Part shown: in pieces, positions 1 to 5,340 of the stretch | Position numbering within the stretch: position 1 is the stretch's first letter | Layout: the number at the start of each line of letters is the position of its first letter | Source of the DNA: Eubacterium sp. | Lineage (GTDB): Bacteria > Bacillota > Clostridia > Lachnospirales > Lachnospiraceae | NCBI GenBank assembly: GCA_003520145.1 | Contig: DOVJ01000067.1 | Coordinates: forward strand, 1 to 10,311 | DNA: 10,311 bases | Reading direction: 5' to 3' | Program-made: the position numbers and the translations under genes | Notes under the pieces: model-generated | Database searches by the model: none | The model's input: the letters and a program-made list of their open reading frames with translations, nothing else | What the model was told of the DNA's origin: nothing

Positions 1-853
1 ACTGAACGTTAGTACCACCGATAACCTCGATAGATTCAACAATCTTATATGCCTGACGCTGAAGTTCCTTCTGAACATCCTCTGAGATAGTAAGCATAGG
101 TGCTGAACAGAAAGAATCACCTGTATGAACACCAAGTGGATCGATGTTCTCGATAAAGCATACTGTGATCATGTTGTTCTTTGCATCTCTTACAACTTCA
201 AGCTCAAGTTCTTCCCAACCAAGGATAGACTCCTCTACAAGAACCTGACCAACAAGTGAAGCCTGAAGACCTCTTGCACATACAGTCTTAAGTTCTTCGA
301 TGTTATATACGAGACCGCCCCCGGCGCCACCCATAGTATAAGCAGGACGAAGAACAACAGGATAACCAAGCTTTGAAGCTATCTCAACTGCTTCATCAAC
401 AGAATAAGCAACTTCACTTTTCGCCATCTCTATACCGAGGCTCTCCATAGTCTTCTTGAACTCGATTCTATCCTCGCCACGTTCGATAGCATCTACCTGA
501 ACACCGATAACCTTAACATTATACTTATCAAGGATACCATTAGCGGCAAGCTCTGAACAGAGGTTAAGACCTGACTGACCACCAAGGTTTGGCAAAAGTG
601 CATCAGGACGCTCCTTAGCGATGATCTGCTCGAGTCTTGTAACATTAAGTGGCTCGATATATGTAACATCAGCTATATCAGGATCAGTCATGATTGTAGC
701 TGGGTTTGAGTTAACAAGTACAATCTCATATCCGAGCTTTCTAAGGGCCTTACATGCCTGAGTTCCTGAATAGTCAAACTCACATGCCTGACCGATGATG
801 ATAGGACCCGAACCTATGATCAATACTTTATGAATATCTGTTCTCTTACTCAT
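1..853 (-). CDS. carB: Carbamoyl-phosphate synthase large subunit, N-terminal part (3' end outside window)
   Basis: The large subunit of carbamoyl-phosphate synthase makes carbamoyl phosphate from bicarbonate, ammonia and two ATP for pyrimidine and arginine synthesis in the cytoplasm. About 284 of roughly 1,070 residues are visible. They cover the pre-ATP-grasp domain (GSGPIIIGQACEFDYSGTQA near residues 15-34, then VNSNPATIMTD and GGQSGLNL) and the start of the first ATP-grasp domain, with the glycine-rich ATP loop RPAYTMGGAGGG and then EELELEVVRD and ENIDPLGVHTGDS. The frame is open to the window edge. The ATG at 853 has a GGAG Shine-Dalgarno five bases upstream. It follows the PurF-like gene by 41 nt with no terminator, so the two are probably co-transcribed. 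The gap holds only a 4-bp GCCC/GGGC hairpin. The usual partner carA (glutaminase subunit) is not upstream. Identity is very secure. Confidence 0.97.
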   Translation of the reverse strand, partial: MSKRTDIHKVLIIGSGPIIIGQACEFDYSGTQACKALRKLGYEIVLVNSNPATIMTDPDIADVTYIEPLNVTRLEQIIAKERPDALLPNLGGQSGLNLCSELAANGILDKYNVKVIGVQVDAIERGEDRIEFKKTMESLGIEMAKSEVAYSVDEAVEIASKLGYPVVLRPAYTMGGAGGGLVYNIEELKTVCARGLQASLVGQVLVEESILGWEELELEVVRDAKNNMITVCFIENIDPLGVHTGDSFCSAPMLTISEDVQKELQRQAYKIVESIEVIGGTNVQ

Positions 854-894
854 TATATCTCCATTCTGCCCATAGGGCTTTAAAATTATATGTA

Positions 895-2307
895 TTATTC
901 CTTACCATCCCAACAATATGTACACATATTACATGCAGGTATGCCTACTGAATCAAGCATATCATCAAGACGGTTGAACTTAAGTGATGTAAAGTTAAGT
1001 TGTTTACCGATTTCTTCAACCATCTCCTTATAGTTGACACTGTCAGGATTAGCATAATCAGCCAAAACATTTTTAATATCAGCGATGTTATCACCCTCAC
1101 GATCCCTGATGATTCTTCTTGTTATAAGATCCATCTCTGACTTAGAACGTGAAAAGTTAATATACTTACATCCATGTAAAAGTGGCGGACAGGCAGGTCT
1201 TATATGAACCTCCTTAGCACCGCTTTCATACAGATATTCTGTAGTCTCGCGCAACTGTGTTCCACGGACTATAGAATCATCTATAAGAAGAAGACTCTTA
1301 TCTCTTATGAGATCGTCTACAGGTATAAGTTTCATCCTTGCAATGAGATTTCTCATAGACTGATTGGTCGGCATAAAGGATCTCGGCCATGTCGGTGTAT
1401 ACTTGATAAATGGTCTAGCAAAAGGAATGCCAGATTCGTTAGCATAACCAACAGCATGAGCAGTTCCAGAATCAGGAACGCCAGCTATAATATCAGGCTT
1501 TGCATCATCACGCTGTGCAAGCTTTGCGCCGCAGTTATATCTCATCTTCTCGACACTGATTCCCTCATATGATGAAGAAGGATATCCATAATAAACCCAT
1601 AAGAATGTACATATCTTCATCTTATCAGATGGAGCACCGACAGTCTCTATACCCTCTGGTGTGATATACACAATTTCATTCGGTCTTAATTCTTTTAACT
1701 GCTTATATCCAAGATTCAGGAACGCAAAACTCTCAAATGATACGCAAAAACCATCATCTTTTTGGCCTATAACTAAAGGAGTTCTACCAAACTTATCTCT
1801 TGCGGCATATATACCTTTAGGTGTCATAACTAAGAATGTCATGGAGCCTTCTACGACTTCCTGAACATATCTTATTCCCTCCACCAAAGTATCCTTTTGA
1901 TTAATGATTGCCGCGACAAGTTCTGTTGGATTAATATCACCACCACTCATCTCCAAAAAGTGTGGATTTCCATTATGAAAAATCATATCCACAAGTTCAT
2001 CGAGATTGTTGATCTTACCTACTGTACTTACAGCAAATGTTCCGTGATGTGATCTGATAATCAATGGTTGAGGCTCTGTATCGGATATACAGCCTATACC
2101 GATATTACCTACCATAGTTTCAACATCGTGATCAAACTTAGTTCTGAATGGCGAATTCTCTATGTTATGAATAGCTCTGTCAAAGCCCTTCTCTCCATAG
2201 ACAGCCATACCACCTCGTCTGGTGCCCAAATGCGAATGATAATCAGTACCAAAAAACAGATCAAACACGCAGCTTTTCTTTGATGCAACACCAAATAATC
2301 CGCCCAT
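895..2307 (-). CDS. PurF-like protein (amidophosphoribosyltransferase family) lacking the catalytic glutaminase cysteine
   Basis: This 470-residue protein has the two-domain layout of PurF, which makes phosphoribosylamine from PRPP and glutamine. It has an N-terminal Ntn-type glutaminase fold (about 1-225) and a C-terminal phosphoribosyltransferase fold with the PRPP motif IDDSIVRGT (342-350). C233, C380, C459 and C462 match the four [4Fe-4S] ligands of the Bacillus enzyme. The protein begins MGGLFGV where active enzymes have a cysteine before GxxG; a gapless alignment from there to the HRG/HLG motif puts Gly2 at the nucleophile. The HVRYxTAG arginine motif is shortened to GCISDTE, the HNGN motif reads TVGK, and the glutamine-binding Asp is replaced in INPTEL. 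Glutamine use is therefore unlikely; ammonia-dependent transfer, another PRPP reaction or a regulatory role are open. The ATG has a GGAGG site six bases upstream. The gene has its own promoter and leader hairpin and precedes carB. Family membership is secure; function is not. Confidence 0.9.
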   Translation of the reverse strand: MGGLFGVASKKSCVFDLFFGTDYHSHLGTRRGGMAVYGEKGFDRAIHNIENSPFRTKFDHDVETMVGNIGIGCISDTEPQPLIIRSHHGTFAVSTVGKINNLDELVDMIFHNGNPHFLEMSGGDINPTELVAAIINQKDTLVEGIRYVQEVVEGSMTFLVMTPKGIYAARDKFGRTPLVIGQKDDGFCVSFESFAFLNLGYKQLKELRPNEIVYITPEGIETVGAPSDKMKICTFLWVYYGYPSSSYEGISVEKMRYNCGAKLAQRDDAKPDIIAGVPDSGTAHAVGYANESGIPFARPFIKYTPTWPRSFMPTNQSMRNLIARMKLIPVDDLIRDKSLLLIDDSIVRGTQLRETTEYLYESGAKEVHIRPACPPLLHGCKYINFSRSKSEMDLITRRIIRDREGDNIADIKNVLADYANPDSVNYKEMVEEIGKQLNFTSLKFNRLDDMLDSVGIPACNMCTYCWDGKE

Positions 2308-2338
2308 AGATTTCCTCCGTTATTGTATGTTATCCTAT

Positions 2339-2369
2339 AAAAAAGCCAGTAAGTAAAATCTTACTGGCT
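2339..2369 (-). terminator. Terminator-like hairpin in the leader of the PurF-like gene (possible attenuator)
   Basis: On the minus strand a perfect 10-bp stem (AGCCAGTAAG paired with CTTACTGGCT, 2360-2369 with 2344-2353, six-base loop) is followed by six T residues (2344-2339). That is the form of an intrinsic terminator. It ends about 31 bases before the PurF-like start codon, leaving no room for another promoter downstream of it. The best promoter lies directly upstream, so the hairpin would be near the 5' end of the PurF-like mRNA. It could be an attenuator, a 5' stabilising hairpin, or a back-up terminator for the upstream operon. The structure is seen in the sequence; the role is inferred. 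Confidence 0.7.
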
Positions 2370-2383
2370 CCTACGCCTATATT

Positions 2384-2423
2384 ATTATAAATGTATTCAG
2401 TCAAAATGTAAAGAAAAATTTTT
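2384..2423 (-). promoter_or_regulatory. Sigma-A type promoter of the PurF-like gene with UP-like A/T tract
   Basis: On the minus strand there is TTTACA (2412-2407) as the -35 box, a 17-base spacer, and a consensus TATAAT (2389-2384) as the -10 box. An A5T5 tract (2414-2423) sits directly upstream of the -35 and resembles an UP element. The start of transcription would fall near 2376-2378, giving a leader of about 70 nt. That leader contains the hairpin at 2339-2369 and a GGAGG ribosome site. An alternative -35 (TTGACT) lies in the spacer but pairs poorly with any -10. Confidence 0.75.
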
Positions 2424-2452
2424 GTGTAATTCTTGTACTTTTCGATACACAA
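2422..2452. repeat. Small inverted repeat just upstream of the promoter
   Basis: TTGTGTA (2422-2428) and TACACAA (2446-2452) form a 7-bp inverted repeat with a 17-base spacer, ending against the A/T tract of the promoter. It could be a regulator binding site or a weak hairpin. It may also be chance in an AT-rich gap; nothing else supports a function. Confidence 0.3.
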
Positions 2453-2466
2453 TAATAACTCCACTT

Positions 2467-2616
2467 TGCTTGCAGTACCCCCCACTTAATCTCGTGTGCA
2501 TAGCACACTCGATTTGTGGGGGGCGTGACTGCTTCGCAGTCACCCGGAAAAAAATCCCAAGCAATTGCGTGCAAGCACGCATTACTCGGGATTATTTTTC
2601 CTTATTACTGCAAGCA
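2467..2616. repeat. 150-bp cloverleaf-like palindromic element
   Basis: A perfect 11-bp outer inverted repeat (TGCTTGCAGTA at 2467-2477, TACTGCAAGCA at 2606-2616) encloses three consecutive hairpins. Arm 1 (2478-2523) has an 8-bp CCCCCCAC/GTGGGGGG stem, then AATC/GATT, then GTGTGC-ATA-GCACAC. Arm 2 (2525-2543) is a perfect 8-bp GTGACTGC/GCAGTCAC stem with a TTC loop. Arm 3 (2546-2601) has a 13-bp stem with one bulged A and an inner GCGTGC/GCACGC hairpin. Arms 1 and 2 are much more GC-rich than their surroundings. The layout fits a MITE-like or other intergenic palindromic repeat, or a structured RNA. Only one copy is in this window, so repeat status is inferred. It sits between the stop of the upstream operon and the PurF-like promoter. 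Confidence 0.7.
2548..2590 (-). terminator. Intrinsic terminator of the pheT-to-2624 operon (arm 3 of the palindromic element)
   Basis: Read on the minus strand, CCCGAG (2590-2585) pairs with CTTGGG (2561-2556). Inside these lie a short AAT/ATT stretch and a GCGTG/CACGC stem closed by a four-base loop. The 3' arm runs into ATTTTTTT (2555-2548). The hairpin lies 34 nt past the last stop codon of the operon. On the plus strand the same hairpin is followed by ATTATTTTT, so it could work in both directions, though no plus-strand gene points at it. Confidence 0.75.
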
Positions 2617-2623
2617 TTCTATG

Positions 2624-3688
2624 CTAATCTAAAAAGATAACATCTGTGAGATACCACTTTTTATCCTTATAGACAAATATACATCGTATATTTGATTTTT
2701 CTGTCTTTTCTGAAACTGACCAGCCACTGAAGTATGCTGTTGCATGAAGTATAGCATCACAGCTGAAGCAATCATCACTATACTTGATATAATTAGATAT
2801 TTCCTGCTTTGTAAGATCATAAGATCTCATGTACTCTACAGGATAGAAGTATGTATCAGTATACTTAACTGTTTCACGAAGATTTGAATCAGGCATTACA
2901 TAGGTTGATAACCTCTCTTCAATAACATTGATGAAGTTATAAGCGTAGATTCTTGTAACCTTCTTGACATAATCCTTATGCTCAGCCTCAACAGTTTCAT
3001 CTGATTTGAAGGTATATGTATATGTATTATCCTTGATTTCCTCAGTATAACCTTCACATGAAACTGCAGGTTTTTTCAAAAGTCCCTTAATCTCATAAGT
3101 ATACTGCTTTGGAATCGAGTCAGAATACAGATAAGCCTCGGTAAGATCTTCATACTTCTTCTCACCAGTCTTATAACTTTCTCCAAGAGTTTTGCCGTTT
3201 ACAACTACATTTGCCGAAGAAGGTGCTGTTATAGTAACTGACACTTCACAGACGCTCTTATCGATTTCTAATTTATCAAAGCCCCATATCCTAAAATGCT
3301 TATTCTTGCCTACAGGCTTCATATAAATCCTGGCAACTGTATCCTTATCATTCTTAAGAACATATATAGGCTTCTTATCTGTATAATCCTTTGCCTTGAT
3401 ACAGTCGAACTTACCCTTAGGAAGACTCTTTATATAATTGGCGATATCTTCCTTACCTTCAAATTCCGACAGATCAGTAAGCTCCTTAAGATACTCATCT
3501 ATATCTCCGGAATTGAATTTTGCAATTATTTTTTCTACGCCGTTAGACGGCATACTTTCCTCGTATTCTTTTATATAATTCCAGAATACTATCCATACGA
3601 TACATATAACTATTATTACAACGCAGGCATAGATTCCAAGACCAAACCAGAACCTCTTTTTATTCTTTTTCTTACTCTTCTTTGACAT
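2624..3688 (-). CDS. Membrane-anchored extracytoplasmic protein of unknown function
   Basis: I do not recognise this 354-residue protein as a named family. It begins with a very basic stretch (KKSKKKNKKR), then one strongly hydrophobic helix (about 16-38), then a hydrophilic region of about 315 residues. This is the layout of a single-pass protein with its bulk outside the cell. Residues 148-170 (VSVTITAPSSANVVVNGKTL) look like a small beta-sandwich segment of the kind seen in Gram-positive surface proteins such as TcaA. The C-terminus (IRCIFVYKDKKWYLTDVIF) resembles the last strands of an NTF2-like fold. Both readings are tentative. The start has an AGAGG site 7 bases upstream and lies 14 nt after the phosphodiester glycosidase gene, whose stop is followed by that site. 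It is the last gene of the operon, so a role in cell-surface glycan assembly is inferred from position only. Confidence 0.85.
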   Translation of the reverse strand: MSKKSKKKNKKRFWFGLGIYACVVIIVICIVWIVFWNYIKEYEESMPSNGVEKIIAKFNSGDIDEYLKELTDLSEFEGKEDIANYIKSLPKGKFDCIKAKDYTDKKPIYVLKNDKDTVARIYMKPVGKNKHFRIWGFDKLEIDKSVCEVSVTITAPSSANVVVNGKTLGESYKTGEKKYEDLTEAYLYSDSIPKQYTYEIKGLLKKPAVSCEGYTEEIKDNTYTYTFKSDETVEAEHKDYVKKVTRIYAYNFINVIEERLSTYVMPDSNLRETVKYTDTYFYPVEYMRSYDLTKQEISNYIKYSDDCFSCDAILHATAYFSGWSVSEKTEKSNIRCIFVYKDKKWYLTDVIFLD

Positions 3689-3702
3689 AAAAAACCTCTA
3701 TA

Positions 3703-4914
3703 TTACTTTACAAGCCAAGCTGTAGGGCACTTTCTAGGACCTGATGGTGAATATGGCGAATTGACAACTTCGCCCTCATAATACATCTGAGTTGAAGTAC
3801 CGCCATCCATAGCAGCAGCATTGACAGCACCATACTCAAGCATGATATAAGCCAACTGATCAAAGGTTGCACCCATGGAATTAGCCTGACGTCCGTCAAC
3901 AACAAGTAACAATATAGCACCATCTGCACGCTGACCTATAGCGGTTCTTGGATTCATACCACCGCCATATACATCCTTATCCGGAACTGTAAGAGGTTCA
4001 CCGTTAAGGATAAGGAAAGGACCTGTTGTGTGAAGAGTATGAACCGCATCTCTCACACCCATCTTAAGTGCTTCATCAACAGACATCTTACCGATAACTA
4101 ACTTATTATCGTTAGTTATACCTGTTATGTTGTATGTGGTATAAGTATCACCAAATATATGCTTACCCTGGCTGATAACAGGACCTACTGGCATGGCCGT
4201 GTAGCTGTAAGAACCCATATCCACGAACTCACCGCCGTTAACACCGCCAATTGCGTTGTACTTTTTACAGATATCGGCAACGACCATACCTGTTCCTTCA
4301 TAGAATCTGTCTACAGTACCCACAAATACTCTTGAAGGATCCTTAACTATAAGAAGCTTACCTCTGTATGTCTTTCCACTGACATCGAGAAGCTGAATAT
4401 CAGGCTCATCTGTTTTCTGATTATCAGTCGGTATAACAACAAGATTTGTATCAGATACAGTACCCTCATCAATCTCCTGCATAGTATTACTGTTTATGAT
4501 ACTCTTTACCTCCGACTTCTTAAGATAGACATATGGAAGCCACTTCATAGCGCTTGTCTCATTAGCCGCACACACAAACTGCTTCTTTGCTGATTCTGAC
4601 GGGCCTTTGATCAATATGAAACATATACCGTATAAGAAAACAAGAACAAGAAGTAAAGTTACTCCGATAGCAGCAAAACATCTTCCGACGATTGAAAGAA
4701 CTTTCTTCTTTTTTGTGACTTTTCTCTTCTTTTCTCTCTCGCTGGTTACAACCTTAGCAGAACGCTTTGGTTCACCATAATTCTTATATCTAATATCATC
4801 TGCCTGCGGGTCATTATCTAACTCAACAATAGCAGAACGTCTTACAGGCTTAACCTCTTTAATCTCTTCTTCTTCATCATCATAGAGATTGATAAAAAAA
4901 TCTTTATCCGCCAT
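3703..4914 (-). CDS. Membrane-anchored phosphodiester glycosidase family protein (NAGPA domain)
   Basis: This 403-residue protein has a long charged N-terminal tail (about 1-76: an acidic DDEEEEIKE patch, then a basic KKRKVTKKKK patch), one transmembrane helix (about 77-102) and an extracytoplasmic C-terminal domain (about 190-402). That domain carries the hallmarks of the NAGPA/phosphodiester glycosidase family: GGVNGGEF (223-230), NPRTAIGQ (321-328), LLLVVDGRQ (335-343) and AAMDGGTSTQM (367-377). Family members cleave a sugar-phosphodiester bond, as in the human mannose-6-phosphate uncovering enzyme, and bacterial members are linked to exopolysaccharide or teichoic-acid-like polymers. The substrate here is unknown; a phosphodiester-linked wall or capsule glycan is the natural inference from the GtrA and GT-C-like genes upstream. 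AGGAAAG precedes the start, 12 nt after the GtrA stop. Family call is firm. Confidence 0.92.
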   Translation of the reverse strand: MADKDFFINLYDDEEEEIKEVKPVRRSAIVELDNDPQADDIRYKNYGEPKRSAKVVTSEREKKRKVTKKKKVLSIVGRCFAAIGVTLLLVLVFLYGICFILIKGPSESAKKQFVCAANETSAMKWLPYVYLKKSEVKSIINSNTMQEIDEGTVSDTNLVVIPTDNQKTDEPDIQLLDVSGKTYRGKLLIVKDPSRVFVGTVDRFYEGTGMVVADICKKYNAIGGVNGGEFVDMGSYSYTAMPVGPVISQGKHIFGDTYTTYNITGITNDNKLVIGKMSVDEALKMGVRDAVHTLHTTGPFLILNGEPLTVPDKDVYGGGMNPRTAIGQRADGAILLLVVDGRQANSMGATFDQLAYIMLEYGAVNAAAMDGGTSTQMYYEGEVVNSPYSPSGPRKCPTAWLVK

Positions 4915-4926
4915 ATCTTTCCTTTC

Positions 4927-5340
4927 TTATGCTTTTGTTTTAAATATCCACTTCTTTTGTATATAATAAGTTGCAAAGAATAAAAGGGAATCTACTAAAA
5001 GCTTGGTTCCCGATATAATACCCTGATTATCTCCAACGCCAAGAAGCTTGACTATGATCGTTATAAGCTTTGAAGAACAAAGTATCTGACAAATTACCAG
5101 AAGATAATACTTTGCAAGTGTAGTCCTGATAGGCTCATCCGAAGAAAAAACGCCCTTCTTGTTCACAAAATAATTATAAAGCGACGAAACAATACGTCCT
5201 ATAACCGTCGACAACAATACGGCACTTCCAAGTGTCATATACTTGCGGGCAAAAAAACACACCAGACTGAATATTATGAATTCTACCAACGCTGACGATA
5301 ACGCGCTGATTATATACTTTATAAAATATCTTTTTTTCAT
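4927..5340 (-). CDS. GtrA-family membrane protein (putative lipid-linked sugar flippase)
   Basis: This 137-residue, very hydrophobic protein has about four membrane helices (near 9-31, 38-57, 76-100 and 108-127). It has the GtrA signature in the loop after helix 2 (YNYFVNKKGVF, 55-65) and a matching C-terminal YIQKKWIF. GtrA-type proteins are thought to move undecaprenyl-phosphate-linked sugars across the membrane for decoration of surface polysaccharides or teichoic acids. The length is normal for the family. The ATG overlaps the stop of the upstream GT-C-like gene by one base (TAATG), which implies translational coupling. That fits a pair in which GtrA delivers a lipid-linked sugar and the larger membrane protein uses it. 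The substrate cannot be read from the sequence. Confidence 0.92.
   Translation of the reverse strand: MKKRYFIKYIISALSSALVEFIIFSLVCFFARKYMTLGSAVLLSTVIGRIVSSLYNYFVNKKGVFSSDEPIRTTLAKYYLLVICQILCSSKLITIIVKLLGVGDNQGIISGTKLLVDSLLFFATYYIQKKWIFKTKA

Noticed and set aside
868..878. GCCC/GGGC hairpin between the PurF-like gene and carB as a terminator
   Set aside because: The stem is four base pairs with no T-tract on the minus strand, too weak to end transcription.
1204..1572. Plus-strand open frames opposite the PurF-like gene and other genes
   Set aside because: They lie antisense to strongly conserved coding sequence, have no credible ribosome sites or recognisable protein motifs, and look like by-products of codon bias.
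2269..2277. Cys13 of the PurF-like protein (SCVF) as a hidden nucleophile after a 12-residue propeptide, as in the Bacillus enzyme
   Set aside because: A gapless alignment from the start to the HRG/HLG motif places Gly2, not Cys13, at the nucleophile position; the FGV after Gly2-Gly3 matches the residues that normally follow the cysteine. The other glutamine-site residues are also missing.
2308..2380. A purine, PRPP or ZTP riboswitch in the PurF-like leader
   Set aside because: The leader after the predicted start is only about 70 nt and is mostly the simple hairpin; I see no known aptamer core. A different upstream start would reopen the question.
2397..2640. Short open frames on both strands across the intergenic palindrome
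   Set aside because: Their sequence is dictated by the hairpin arms; no family resemblance or start signal supports translation.
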